Shown piece after piece: positions 25,498-34,843 of a DNA stretch of 63,312 nt. The stretch is taken from the NCBI RefSeq assembly GCF_036016955.1, contig NZ_JAYWXI010000013.1, forward strand, positions 1-63,312, written 5' to 3'. This DNA is from JAYWXI01 sp036016955. GTDB lineage: Bacteria; Bacteroidota; Bacteroidia; Flavobacteriales; Weeksellaceae. Made by a program: the position numbers and the translations under genes. Position 1 is the first letter of the stretch. Each line of letters opens with the position of its first letter. A model generated the notes under the pieces. It did no database searches. It saw only the letters and a program-made list of their open reading frames with translations, and had not been told where the DNA came from.

Positions 25498-26338
25498 TTG
25501 CAATAACGAAGCGGTCGTTTCCGGATAGGTCTTTTATCAATTGATTTTCGGAAAAATGCTCAAACAGCGCCAAGGTTTCCGGGCCGAATTTTTGGTTGAT
25601 CTCCAAAAAGATGTAGCCGTTTTTATTCAGATGATTAAGGGCGTCGTGAGCGATTTTCCGATAGAAAACCAAAGGGTCTTCGGTGGGCGAAAACAGGGCG
25701 GCTTGGGGTTCATGGTTTTTAACGCTTGGGGCGATTTCGTTTTGTTCGTCTTGTCCGATGTAAGGCGGATTGGAAATGATCACGTCAAAATGATTTTCCA
25801 ATGGGGACGAAAGGTAATCCCGACAGACCAAGTGGACTTCTGTGCGGTGTTTTTGGGCATTGGCTTGGGCAATTTCCAAAGCCTTTTCGGAGTTGTCTAT
25901 GGCCCAGATTTCCGCTTGGGGGAAGTTTTTTTTCAGTACAATGGGAAGGATTCCGCTTCCCGTTCCGATATCGATGCCTCGGAATTTTCCGTGGTTCAGT
26001 TCAGAGGACTTCAGTGTTTTTAGGGCCAGTTCCAGTAGCTCTTCCGTTTCCGGGCGCGGAATTAGAACTTCAGAATTCACTTTAAAGGTCATGCCGTAAA
26101 ATTCGGCTTCGCCCAGGAGGTATTGGTACGGGATTCCCGATTTTAATCCTTCCAGAGCGGTGTCCAATTTTTGTTTTTCGCTTTCGTCGAGTGTCAGATG
26201 GGCGCAGCTTCTTTGTTGGGCGCGGTCATCGCCTAAATAATGTTGTAAAAAGAAGGTGTAGAGCAGGCGACTTTCTGTAGCGGTATATTGTTCGGAAAGC
26301 GATTGGATGAAGTGTTTTTGATATTCGGCGAGGGTCAT
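25490..26338 (-). CDS. prmC: release factor glutamine methyltransferase
   Basis: 282 residues from ATG 26338 (MTLAEYQKHF); a farther in-frame start at 26401 adds a non-homologous hydrophobic leader. The SAM-binding motif DIGTGSGIL is at 123-131 and the catalytic NPPYIG at 190-195, diagnostic for N5-glutamine methylation. It methylates the GGQ glutamine of RF1 and RF2 to support termination. It is the last gene of a minus-strand run with Sua5/YrdC, yaaA and the membrane protein. Confidence 0.93.
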   Translation of the reverse strand: MTLAEYQKHFIQSLSEQYTATESRLLYTFFLQHYLGDDRAQQRSCAHLTLDESEKQKLDTALEGLKSGIPYQYLLGEAEFYGMTFKVNSEVLIPRPETEELLELALKTLKSSELNHGKFRGIDIGTGSGILPIVLKKNFPQAEIWAIDNSEKALEIAQANAQKHRTEVHLVCRDYLSSPLENHFDVIISNPPYIGQDEQNEIAPSVKNHEPQAALFSPTEDPLVFYRKIAHDALNHLNKNGYIFLEINQKFGPETLALFEHFSENQLIKDLSGNDRFVIAKK

Positions 26339-26413
26339 TTCGGGGCAATCGGGTTTAAAAAAATAAAAAAAGAGGGGGGCATGGAGCGGCAAAAAAGGCA
26401 AAAGGATTTTGTT

Positions 26414-27211
26414 TTAGCTTCCTATTTTTCCGTATTGTTGGTAGTCCGAAAAGTAAAGAACAATGGTTTTTCCGTCTTTGGAATAGGGATAAAACAATTC
26501 GTACCTTCCGTCACTCGCGCTGAAGCGGATGTCCCTGTGGCCTCCGTGAAAAACCTGACGCAGGTATTCGCGTTCTTGGCTGGTGGTTTCTTGGATGAAT
26601 TCTTTTTTCAGGGGTTGGATGGTATCGTTTCTTTTTCCGTAATAGTTTCTAAAACCTAAAAAAACTTCGGAATGATCGAGGCTGTCTACCACCAGAAGGG
26701 AAACGTAAGGGAAGTGTTTATCTGTTTTGGCGTAGAGGTTCAGGATGTCGTCCGCTTCGATAATCCATTGTTTATCAAATGAATAATTGACGAGTTTGGC
26801 TGTTTTTTTGGCATTACTTTCAATAATGGACTTAGCGGAGTTTACGAGCATTTTTTCTTTCTTTTTGGCGGTGAGGTAGTCGCCGCCAAAAAGGAGTCCG
26901 AAGACCATTGGAAAGCTCAATGCGAAGATAAGGCCTAATTTTTTGGAATTGGCATTCAAGGCCTCTGTTTTATCGGAGTTGTGTTTTTCGGCGATTCTGG
27001 TCAAGTTGAACATGAGATTGAGAATCAACGAGCCAAGCATTAACGCCAATATGCCGATGACGCTTAAATAAAAGGTTTCCGTTAGGTTTTCCCGAAATAC
27101 CTTTAGGCCGAAAACCGTGATGCAGACGAAAATGAAAACCCAATAGACTAAAAGGATAATGGAAATAATCCCGATGGTGTTGCTGAGTTTGACGATGTTT
27201 TTGGGAGTCAT
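26414..27211 (-). CDS. membrane protein of unknown function
   Basis: 265 residues. Three hydrophobic helices are seen at about 12-33, 48-70 and 92-112, followed by a soluble C-terminal half (about 125-265) rich in aromatic and charged residues (DSLDHSEVFLGFRNYYGKR). The C-terminal part might be a small sensory or PAS/Cache-like domain, but no clear motif supports it. It lies between yaaA (31 bases upstream) and prmC on the same strand, so co-transcription is likely. Family not recognised. Confidence 0.65.
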   Translation of the reverse strand: MTPKNIVKLSNTIGIISIILLVYWVFIFVCITVFGLKVFRENLTETFYLSVIGILALMLGSLILNLMFNLTRIAEKHNSDKTEALNANSKKLGLIFALSFPMVFGLLFGGDYLTAKKKEKMLVNSAKSIIESNAKKTAKLVNYSFDKQWIIEADDILNLYAKTDKHFPYVSLLVVDSLDHSEVFLGFRNYYGKRNDTIQPLKKEFIQETTSQEREYLRQVFHGGHRDIRFSASDGRYELFYPYSKDGKTIVLYFSDYQQYGKIGS

Positions 27212-27241
27212 AGGTTGTTTTTTTAGGGATGGAATGATTTT

Positions 27242-28000
27242 TTAACGGGTGAAGACCAGTCGTTGCTCGGAGGAGCGTTCTTCGTCGATGAGGTAGCCTT
27301 CGAGATTGAAGTTTTTAACGTCGTCTATCGTTTTGGCATTGGTTTGGGCGCAGTAGCGTACCATTAGGCCTCGGGCGTGTTTGGTATAGACGACGATGGT
27401 TTTGGGCTTTCCGGATTTCATTTCGTAGAAATCGAAGTCGATGACTTTTCCTTTTAAATTTTTTTTATCGATGACCTTGAAATATTCGTTGCTGGCGAGG
27501 TTGAGGATAGGCTCGTCGGGTTTGATTTCGCTGTTGAGTTGTTGGGTGATGGAGTCTTTCCAAAATTCATAGAGATTTTTGTAGCGGTCGAATTCGAAAG
27601 GGCGTCCCATTTCCAAGCGGTAAAGCATGATTTTGTCGGAAGGTTTTAGCAGGCCGTAAAGTCCGGAGAGGATGCGGTAGTTTTTTTGCAGATAGTCTAC
27701 GGCTTGTTTGTCGAGGGTTTTGGCCTCAATTCCTCGATAGACTTCTCCGACAAAGGCGTAGAGTGCCGGAGCCGATTCGGCGGCTTTGGGAGAAGCATTC
27801 CAATTTTGGTTGCGCTGCCAATTTTCGTCGGCTAATTTATTGGAAATGGCCATGAGTTCGGCTAAATATTTAGGCGATTTTGTTTTTAAAAACGATTGGA
27901 TGAATTCGGCTTGACGGATGAATTTCGGAGTGGAACTTTTTAATTGAACGTTTTCCGGTTCAATGGTCATTAATTTGGCAGGGGAAGTGATGAGTTTCAT
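27242..28000 (-). CDS. yaaA: YaaA (DUF328) peroxide stress protein
   Basis: 252 residues, matching the family length. The conserved opening MKLITSPAKLM, the mid motif SGLYGLLKPSD with YRLEMG, and the end motif RGLMVRYC with a late FNLEGY are intact. The family limits free iron and protects DNA from peroxide in E. coli, and has DNA-binding activity. It lies 33 bases after the Sua5/YrdC gene. Confidence 0.93.
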   Translation of the reverse strand: MKLITSPAKLMTIEPENVQLKSSTPKFIRQAEFIQSFLKTKSPKYLAELMAISNKLADENWQRNQNWNASPKAAESAPALYAFVGEVYRGIEAKTLDKQAVDYLQKNYRILSGLYGLLKPSDKIMLYRLEMGRPFEFDRYKNLYEFWKDSITQQLNSEIKPDEPILNLASNEYFKVIDKKNLKGKVIDFDFYEMKSGKPKTIVVYTKHARGLMVRYCAQTNAKTIDDVKNFNLEGYLIDEERSSEQRLVFTR

Positions 28001-28033
28001 GCAGATTTTTTATTTTTTGATGGATGAAATGGG

Positions 28034-28645
28034 TTAGAGTTGACCTTTGCCTTGTCTTAGGATTTCGGGTTCGGCGCCGGTAAGGTCGACAATAGTGGAA
28101 GCGGTGTGATCCCCATAGCCGGAATCGATGACGATTTCAACTAAAGCGTTGTATTTTTCGGCGATGAGTTCGGGATCGGTGGTGTATTCGAGGATTTCAT
28201 CGTCGTCTTTTATGGAAGTACTGGCAATCGGACGGCCTAATTTTTCCACAATGAGTTGGGGGACAGAATGGTCGGGCACGCGGATGCCGATGGTTTTCTT
28301 CCCTTTGTAGGCTAACGGCAGGTTTTTATTGGCCTCCAGAATGAAGGTGAAAGGTCCGGGGACGTGATTTTTAAGCAAACGGAAGGTGGCGTTGTCGATG
28401 GGGCGTGTAAAATCGGAAAGATGGCTCAAGTCGTTGCAAATGATGGAAAACTGGGCTTTTTCGAGTTTTGTTTTCTTGATTTGAGCCAGTTTTTCCATGG
28501 CTTTCAGGTTGTTAATGTCGCATCCCAAGGCGTAGACGGTATCGGAGGGGTAGATGATTAGTCCTCCGTTTTTCAGGACTTTCACGATTTCCTCAATCAG
28601 GGCTTCCTGAGGGTTTTCCGGGTAGATTTTCAAAAGTTTTGCCAT
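28034..28645 (-). CDS. L-threonylcarbamoyladenylate synthase (Sua5/YrdC/YciO family)
   Basis: 203 residues. The conserved GGLIIYPSDTVYALGCD opening, the KxR-type residues in KKTKLEKAQFS, the VPGPFTFILEA loop and the closing STIVDLTG are visible. It forms threonylcarbamoyl-AMP from Thr, bicarbonate and ATP for tRNA t6A37. YciO paralogues look alike, so the exact role is slightly uncertain. It lacks the extra Sua5 C-terminal domain. It heads a minus-strand gene run and is divergent from the M1 peptidase. Confidence 0.88.
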   Translation of the reverse strand: MAKLLKIYPENPQEALIEEIVKVLKNGGLIIYPSDTVYALGCDINNLKAMEKLAQIKKTKLEKAQFSIICNDLSHLSDFTRPIDNATFRLLKNHVPGPFTFILEANKNLPLAYKGKKTIGIRVPDHSVPQLIVEKLGRPIASTSIKDDDEILEYTTDPELIAEKYNALVEIVIDSGYGDHTASTIVDLTGAEPEILRQGKGQL

Positions 28646-28780
28646 AGGGCAAAGTTATTCAAAAAAAATAAGAAAAGCCGACGGAGGCAAAAATGGAAAG
28701 GAGCTTAGGGGCTCGGTATTTTGGGGAGAGCGATTTGCAAAATATCTTTTACCTTTGTAGGATAAGGAAATTGAAAAAGA

Positions 28781-30418
28781 ATGAAACTTAATAGTAAAGA
28801 AAAGCACTTTCTTTTTTTGGTGGCTTTGTTTTTTGGGCTGGTGGTGAAGGCCCAGGGGTTTACCAAGGAAGATACTTTGAAGGGATCCAATACGCCGTAT
28901 CGGGATTTTTGGGACGTGAAGCGCTACGATCTTACCGTGAAACCCGATTTTGAGACCAAATCGGTAAGCGGGGAAAATAAGATAACGTTTACTGTAACCC
29001 GGTCGATTAAGACGCCTGTTTTTCAAATTGACCTTCAGCAGCCGATGAGGGTGAAGGAGGTGAAGGCGACGTTTCCTTTGGCTTCAAAGCGGCGGGAGGG
29101 CGATTTTCTTTACGTTCAATCCAAAAGGCCTTTAAAAAAGGGCGAAAAACATGCTATTACCGTTGCGTATGAAGGTTCTCCTAAAGAGGCGGAAAATGCA
29201 CCTTGGGACGGGGGCTGGGTTTTTGAGAAGGATGGGGAAGGCTATCCTTTTATGAGTGTGGCTCAGCAAGGGATTGGGGCTTCGGTGTGGCTGCCTGTGA
29301 AAGAGCTTTGGAGTGATGAGCCCGATGAGGGAATGACCATGGCGATCACTACGCCGAACGATTTGGTGGGGGTTGGTAACGGACGATTGGTTTCTAAAAC
29401 CGTTAAGGGGAATGAAACGACTTTCGTTTGGCAGGTTAAAAACCCCATCAATGCTTATTCCATTGTACCGAATATCGGGCGTTATGTCCGCTTTCAAGAT
29501 GTATTTTTTGGCGAGAGGGGAAGATTGGATTTGGATTACTGGGTTCTAGAGCCGCATTTGGAACTGGCGAAAAAACAATTTGCTCAGGTCCAACCGATGT
29601 TGGAGGCTTTTGAGTATTGGTTTGGGGCTTATCCTTTTTACGAAGATTCTTTTAAACTGGTGGAAACGCCTTACTTGGGGATGGAGCATCAAAGCAATGT
29701 GGCTTACGGCAACGGGTATGCGAACGGTTATAAAGGAACCGATTGGTCGGGAACGGGGATTGGGCTGAAGTGGGATTTTATCATCGTGCATGAGAGCGGA
29801 CACGAGTGGTTTGCCAATAACATTACGGCAAAAGATCAGGCCGATATGTGGATTCATGAAAGTTTTACGGCTTATTCGGAAGCCCTTTTTACTCAGCGTT
29901 ATTTGGACAAGGATTCGGGCGATCGTTATATTGTAGGCACCCGCAGAGCGGTGGAAAACGATCGTCCCATTATTGGGCATTATGGGGTGCGGCATCACGG
30001 GAGTGGGGATATGTATTACAAAGGGGCCAATATGCTGCATACCATCCGTCAGGTTATTGGCGATGATGATCGCTTTCGAGCCATTCTTCGAGGGATGAAT
30101 AAAACTTTTTTTCACAAGACGGTAACGACGAAGCAGGTGGAGGATTATTTTTCGACGCATTCGGGAAGGGACTTAAGGACGATTTTTGACCAGTACCTTC
30201 GTACGACGGCCATTCCCGTTTTGGAATACCGGCAAGAGGGGAAAGAGCTGAAGTTTCGGTATGTTTCTGTGGTGGAGGGGTTTAATCTTCCTTTGAAGAT
30301 TAACCGTGGTCAAGTTATTGAACCTCAGAGGGGGGTGTGGCAGAGCGTTGTGTTGGCGGACGCTTCGCCCGTGGAATTTGACCCCAACTATTACGTCGAA
30401 TACCGTCGTGTTGATTGA
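28781..30418 (+). CDS. secreted M1-family metallopeptidase (aminopeptidase N-like)
   Basis: 545 residues. The signal peptide is about 1-25 (ending VVKAQG). The N-terminal beta-domain is followed by the gluzincin catalytic domain with GMEHQ at about 300-304 (exopeptidase GAMEN equivalent), zinc motif HESGH at 337-341 and third ligand Glu360 in WIHESF, exactly 18 residues later. It lacks the large C-terminal helical domain of classical PepN, as short Bacteroidota members do. It probably trims peptides in the periplasm or outside. A TACCTTTG -7-type element lies at 28750-28757. Confidence 0.93.
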   Translation: MKLNSKEKHFLFLVALFFGLVVKAQGFTKEDTLKGSNTPYRDFWDVKRYDLTVKPDFETKSVSGENKITFTVTRSIKTPVFQIDLQQPMRVKEVKATFPLASKRREGDFLYVQSKRPLKKGEKHAITVAYEGSPKEAENAPWDGGWVFEKDGEGYPFMSVAQQGIGASVWLPVKELWSDEPDEGMTMAITTPNDLVGVGNGRLVSKTVKGNETTFVWQVKNPINAYSIVPNIGRYVRFQDVFFGERGRLDLDYWVLEPHLELAKKQFAQVQPMLEAFEYWFGAYPFYEDSFKLVETPYLGMEHQSNVAYGNGYANGYKGTDWSGTGIGLKWDFIIVHESGHEWFANNITAKDQADMWIHESFTAYSEALFTQRYLDKDSGDRYIVGTRRAVENDRPIIGHYGVRHHGSGDMYYKGANMLHTIRQVIGDDDRFRAILRGMNKTFFHKTVTTKQVEDYFSTHSGRDLRTIFDQYLRTTAIPVLEYRQEGKELKFRYVSVVEGFNLPLKINRGQVIEPQRGVWQSVVLADASPVEFDPNYYVEYRRVD

Positions 30419-30429
30419 GAGGGATTGGC

Positions 30430-31596
30430 TTATAGGGGGGATTTTAGTGTGATTCGGAAGGTGGTTCCTTTTTGAGGTTCGCTTTGGGCGATGCGAAGGC
30501 TTCCTTTATGGAAATCGTTGACGACTCTTTTGGCTAGGGAGAGCCCGAGTCCCCAGCCTCTTTTTTTGGTTGAATATCCGGGTTTAAAGGCCTTTCGGGC
30601 TTGTGATTTGGTCATTCCGCTTCCTGTATCGTGGAAATCGATTAGGATGTTTTCATTTTTTTCGTAAAGGACTACTTCTAGGCGGCCTTCGCCTTTCATG
30701 GCATCCACGGCATTTTTGATTAGGTTTTCAAAAACCCAGCTTAATAGGATGCGGTTGTGGGGGACGAAGAGGTCTTGTTCGGGGAGTTTTAGGGTGAAGG
30801 TCACTTTTTTGGAAAGACGGGTTTTGAGGTATTCGTAATTTTGTTGTAAGGTTTCTGTGAGATTTAAGTCATTGAGTTCGGGAACGGAGCCTATTTTGGA
30901 GAACCGTTCCGAGATGATTTTCAACCGGTGAATATCCCGTTCGATTTCGGTGACGCCTTCGCTGTTTTCGTTTTCCAATCGCAGAATTTCGATCCAACCG
31001 ATCATTGAGGATAGTGGCGTTCCTATTTGGTGGGCGGTTTCTTTGGCCAGTCCGGCCCAAAGGAAGCCTTCGTCGGTTTTCTTTAGGGTTTTCAGGAACC
31101 AAAAGGAGAAAAATAGATAAATGAAAACCAAGAAGCCTAAAATCAGGGGCGAGTAGCGTAAATAATTCAGCAGCGGCGAGTTGGTGTAATAGACGTATTG
31201 GTTTTTTTCCGGGAGCTGAATGATAAAAGGCGGATAGGTCGACTTCATTTCTTTTAAAAGCAAGTTCAATTTTACGGGATCTTTCATGACGGATTCGGGA
31301 ATATTTTTCATGAAAGCATCGCCTAAGGGGCGGCCTTCGGCATCGGTGATGATTACGGGAACCGAGGTGTTGCTTTCCGAAATTTTAAGAATGAGATCCA
31401 GGGTTGTGTCATCGTGGATGACGGGGGCCTGCTGGTATTTCATTGCGGTGGCAAAGAGTTCGATGCGCTTGATTTCTTCCTTTCGCAAATAATCGATTAG
31501 GAAATAGGTCGAGGCGATAACTCCGCCAATAATGGCTGAAAGGAGCAAGTAAACCACCCAGTTGTTCAGTCGGGAAAAAAACGTTTTGCGAAGCAT
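30430..31596 (-). CDS. sensor histidine kinase
   Basis: 388 residues. Membrane helices at about 13-35 and 148-168 enclose a roughly 110-residue periplasmic sensor. The H box is ETAHQIGTPLSS with His189; the Q and GTP after the His are a Bacteroidota variant. N box ENLIKNAVDAM, G1 DTGSGM and G2 GWGLGLSLAKR follow. No response regulator is adjacent, so it is an orphan kinase here. The start overlaps the dacB stop by one base (TAATG), so it is co-expressed with a penicillin-binding protein, hinting at envelope sensing (inference). Confidence 0.9.
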   Translation of the reverse strand: MLRKTFFSRLNNWVVYLLLSAIIGGVIASTYFLIDYLRKEEIKRIELFATAMKYQQAPVIHDDTTLDLILKISESNTSVPVIITDAEGRPLGDAFMKNIPESVMKDPVKLNLLLKEMKSTYPPFIIQLPEKNQYVYYTNSPLLNYLRYSPLILGFLVFIYLFFSFWFLKTLKKTDEGFLWAGLAKETAHQIGTPLSSMIGWIEILRLENENSEGVTEIERDIHRLKIISERFSKIGSVPELNDLNLTETLQQNYEYLKTRLSKKVTFTLKLPEQDLFVPHNRILLSWVFENLIKNAVDAMKGEGRLEVVLYEKNENILIDFHDTGSGMTKSQARKAFKPGYSTKKRGWGLGLSLAKRVVNDFHKGSLRIAQSEPQKGTTFRITLKSPL

Positions 31597-32966
31597 TATT
31601 TCAATACATTTAGGACGTTATAGAGTGCTTCGCTCAGTTTTGGGGATTGGTAGTTGTTTAAGAGGATGGCGTAAACGTACTTTTGTCCTGATTTGGAGGT
31701 GTGGTATCCTGCGAACGATTTGGTATTTTTCATGGTTCCGCTTTTCATCTTCATTCCGTTGAGGGTTGGGAGTCCTTGGTAAAACGTTTCAAACCAGGGT
31801 TGTTTTCGGATGTAAAGCAGGGCTTGGACTTCCGCTTTGGCCGAAACATAGTTTTGAGGGGAAAGGCCGCTGCCGTCGGCAAAATTCACTTGGTAAGGAT
31901 CGAGGCCTTTAGTGGTCCAAAATTGTTTTAAGACGCCGATACCGGTTTTGAAATCGCTTCGGTCTAGTTTCTTTTTCGCCATGGTTTTGATTAAAGTTTC
32001 GCCGTAGAGGTTGACACTTTTGGAGAGAAACCAGTAAACGACTTGTTCCAAAGGGGGCGAATTGTGCGTGAAGAAGGTTTTGGCGGTTGCCGGAGTTTTC
32101 AGGGGTTCGCCCGAAATTTTCAATTGTGAAGCGGTGGTAACTCCGCCTGTAATTTCGATGGACTGGGAGCGGAGTTCTTCCATTATTTCCTGCCCCAAGG
32201 TTAGGGGAGGGTTGGGCATGGCTCCGGAAACTGTCATTTTCTTTTCGGGTAATGTGCCGTTGATGAGGGCGAAATCCGAATGTGGGGCGGTATAAATGAT
32301 GCTTTGGTCGGAATTACCGCCGACCGCGACTTCGCTTACCCATTTTACGTTTGGAAGTTCGGGGGAGGTTTTTTCGAGGGAGCTTCCGTTTGTGGAAAGA
32401 TCGAATTGATTTTCGCGCCAATTCACTCCCCAAACGCCTGCACCGTAATAATTCCCCAAATCGTTCCAAGGCCATCCGCCGGGAATGGTTTGGAAATCGA
32501 AGAAGGTGTCGTCGATAATCAGGCGTCCTTCAATTTTGTTTAGGCCTGTTTCTTTTAGGGCTTTGGTCAGTTTTTGTTTAAAGTTTTCGGCTTCGTAGCC
32601 TTGGTAGCGCCAGCTTCCTAATGTGGGGTCGCCATCGGAGGTTAAAATTAAATCGCCTTTTAGCACGCCTGAACAAAGGTTGCCGATGTAAGCGACGGAT
32701 GTGGTCCATTGGTAGTGGCTTCCGAGGGTTTCCAAGGCCGCGGCGGCAGTGAATATTTTTTGGGTGGAAGCCGTGGAAAGGCCTTTTTCCGAATGATAAG
32801 CATAGATGGGGTTTCCGTTTTCGTCGGAAACGTAAAAGGAAAGGCTGGCGGCTGTGGCAGCCGGTTCGTTTAATAATCGGTTGACAGCGGCTTCCAGTGC
32901 AGCTTTCGTAGTTTGGGCATGGGAAGTAATTGCCCCCAGAATAATGAAAAAAATAGTTTTTTTCAT
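31596..32966 (-). CDS. dacB: D-alanyl-D-alanine carboxypeptidase/endopeptidase (PBP4 type)
   Basis: 456 residues. After the signal peptide (MKKTIFFIILGAITSHAQ) the three serine-peptidase motifs are seen: SxxK as STQK at 67-70, SxN as SVN in FLSKSVNLYGE, and KTG as KSGTM near residue 410. The large insert between SxxK and SxN, typical of PBP4 (peptidase family S13), is present. It trims or cleaves peptidoglycan cross-links in the periplasm. It is coupled to the downstream histidine kinase. Confidence 0.93.
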   Translation of the reverse strand: MKKTIFFIILGAITSHAQTTKAALEAAVNRLLNEPAATAASLSFYVSDENGNPIYAYHSEKGLSTASTQKIFTAAAALETLGSHYQWTTSVAYIGNLCSGVLKGDLILTSDGDPTLGSWRYQGYEAENFKQKLTKALKETGLNKIEGRLIIDDTFFDFQTIPGGWPWNDLGNYYGAGVWGVNWRENQFDLSTNGSSLEKTSPELPNVKWVSEVAVGGNSDQSIIYTAPHSDFALINGTLPEKKMTVSGAMPNPPLTLGQEIMEELRSQSIEITGGVTTASQLKISGEPLKTPATAKTFFTHNSPPLEQVVYWFLSKSVNLYGETLIKTMAKKKLDRSDFKTGIGVLKQFWTTKGLDPYQVNFADGSGLSPQNYVSAKAEVQALLYIRKQPWFETFYQGLPTLNGMKMKSGTMKNTKSFAGYHTSKSGQKYVYAILLNNYQSPKLSEALYNVLNVLK

Positions 32967-33016
32967 GGATTTGGAATTAAAACTGGAGCGAAGATAAGCA
33001 GAAATCGATAAAGAGC

Positions 33017-34093
33017 CTAATTCTCGTCCTTTAGAGCATAAACGGCAAAACTGGCGAGCCAGTGATCACCGCCGTAGTTGCTTTGGAAGAGCAGGGGAAG
33101 ACCGTTGGTGATGAATTTTTGAGACAATGTTTCAAAATGTTTTCGTTGCGGATTTTTTTCGGGAAGGGCTTTGGCGATGCCCTTGAAGCACCAGGCTCTG
33201 GAGAAGGAAAGACCGACGAGGTGAACGGTTTGGTAATCTTCCAGGTCGCTGACTTTGGGAATTTGCATTACGTTTTCCAGCCCTTTTGGGGTATAAAATC
33301 GGCGGAGCCACCGTTGAAATTCTTTTTGGGGAAGAATTCGGCTCATGAGGTAAGCGATATTCAGACTTGGGGAAAAAAAGTCTGAGCCGTCGGGTTCGAG
33401 ATAAGCGGGGGTATTTCGGTCGTTTCCGTAGAAGTAAAGGGCTTTTTCCCGGAGTTGATTCTCAAAATCCTGTTGTTTGGCGTGTTTGGCCCAATCCATT
33501 GCAAAAGCCAGGGCAAAGGCGGTGTTGGGGTGCACGCCTGTGCGGTTGGGGTAGGTTTGTTTAGGAAGGTAGGCTTTCCATTTTTCTACGATGATACGGG
33601 TTAGCGGCTGAAGATTTTGGTGCCACCGCTTTGCGCGCGGGTCGTTCCAAGTCAGCAGTTCTTCGTCTAGCTTTAGAAGCCAAGCCCATCCGTAGGTTCG
33701 TTCAAAAGTGCCCGCCAGTTGGAATTGGCTAAAATAGGCAGCTTCTTGTTCTAATTTTTCTTTTTCGAAAGAGGTTTCCAGTTGCTTTTCGATGGCTTCG
33801 GCCTGAGCTAAATGCGGTTTGGTTTTCAGCATTCGGACCAGCATCCAGTGGCCGTGGACCGAACTATGCCAATCCAAACAGCCGAAAAAAGCGGGATGCA
33901 ATTCTTTCGGGGTCATAACGGCGTCGGACGGCCCGTTGATGATATGACCTGTTTTGTTGGGGTATTCCGTGGGGATGCAGTGCATCGGAAGGCGGATTAG
34001 CTTTTCCGCCAATTCATCGGTTAATACGGTTTCAGATTGGCTCCATACGGCAAGGGGGAGGCAGAGCAGTAGGGCGAGAAGCTGGTTTTTCAT
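33017..34093 (-). CDS. DUF2891 secreted protein
   Basis: 358 residues. The signal peptide MKNQLLALLLCLPLAVWSQ precedes an alpha-helical, Trp/His-rich body. Conserved family stretches include HPAFFGCLDWHSSVHGHWML and YGWAWLLKLDEEL. It probably folds as an alpha-toroid related to glycoside-processing enzymes, but no activity is established. The tail (NYGGDHWLASFAVYAL) is typical of the family. It is downstream of the RsmI-like gene on the same strand, 29 bases apart. Confidence 0.88.
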   Translation of the reverse strand: MKNQLLALLLCLPLAVWSQSETVLTDELAEKLIRLPMHCIPTEYPNKTGHIINGPSDAVMTPKELHPAFFGCLDWHSSVHGHWMLVRMLKTKPHLAQAEAIEKQLETSFEKEKLEQEAAYFSQFQLAGTFERTYGWAWLLKLDEELLTWNDPRAKRWHQNLQPLTRIIVEKWKAYLPKQTYPNRTGVHPNTAFALAFAMDWAKHAKQQDFENQLREKALYFYGNDRNTPAYLEPDGSDFFSPSLNIAYLMSRILPQKEFQRWLRRFYTPKGLENVMQIPKVSDLEDYQTVHLVGLSFSRAWCFKGIAKALPEKNPQRKHFETLSQKFITNGLPLLFQSNYGGDHWLASFAVYALKDEN

Positions 34094-34122
34094 TTGGATT
34101 GGGTTTTAGCGGTCGATTAATT

Positions 34123-34821
34123 TTATTTTCCCAAAAGAAAGACGGCGGGGATTTTATGAAAATCGAAGGCGGCTTTTTTCCATTCGGCGACGGATAGGGT
34201 TTTGATGTATTCGTCTTCGGGATGGTTGAGGTTTGCCGCGATGCATAGCTTAGTTTTGCTTTGTAAGGTTTTGCAAAGGTCTTCCACCAGCTGGTTGTTG
34301 CGGTAAGGGGTTTCCATGAAAATTTGGGTGTAGCCGGTTTTTTGAACCTGACTTTCCAGCCACTGGATGCGTTGTTTTTTCTGAGTTTTGTCGATGGGGA
34401 GATAGCCGTGGAATGTGAATTGTTGTCCGTTGAATCCACTTGCGATTAAGGCCATTAAGATTGACGAAGGGCCGTTGATGGGAATTACTTTTATGTTGTT
34501 TTCGTGGCACCATTTAACCATGAGGTTGCCGGGGTCGGCAATGCAGGGGAGGCCGGCTTCGGAGAGTAGGCCAAAGTCCTGGCCTTTTTTCATCAGGTCT
34601 TGGGCCTCTTTCAGATCGGAAGTTTCGGAATATTTGTCGAGGAGAAAAAGCTTCAGCTCGGATTGTTTTTTTTCGGGGCAAAAGTATTTAATGATTTTTC
34701 GGGCGGTTTTTTCGTTTTCGACAAAAAAGTAATCCGTTTTTGAGAGGTATTCTTTGATGACCGGTGCGAAATACGTTTCGGGAGAATGTTCGGACAAGTA
34801 AGCAGGAATTAAGAAAAGCAT
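34123..34821 (-). CDS. RsmI-like SAM-dependent methyltransferase
   Basis: 232 residues. It has the tetrapyrrole-methylase fold with ENEKTARKII, the dinucleotide-like GLLSEAGLPCIADPG and the GPSSILMALIASGFNG stretch. This matches the RsmI branch that 2'-O-methylates 16S rRNA C1402, but many Bacteroidota carry this shorter paralogue alongside true RsmI, so the target is uncertain. It lies between the isomerase gene and DUF2891 on the minus strand. Confidence 0.82.
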   Translation of the reverse strand: MLFLIPAYLSEHSPETYFAPVIKEYLSKTDYFFVENEKTARKIIKYFCPEKKQSELKLFLLDKYSETSDLKEAQDLMKKGQDFGLLSEAGLPCIADPGNLMVKWCHENNIKVIPINGPSSILMALIASGFNGQQFTFHGYLPIDKTQKKQRIQWLESQVQKTGYTQIFMETPYRNNQLVEDLCKTLQSKTKLCIAANLNHPEDEYIKTLSVAEWKKAAFDFHKIPAVFLLGK

Positions 34822-34843
34822 TTTGGTAGTGGATTTTAAACGG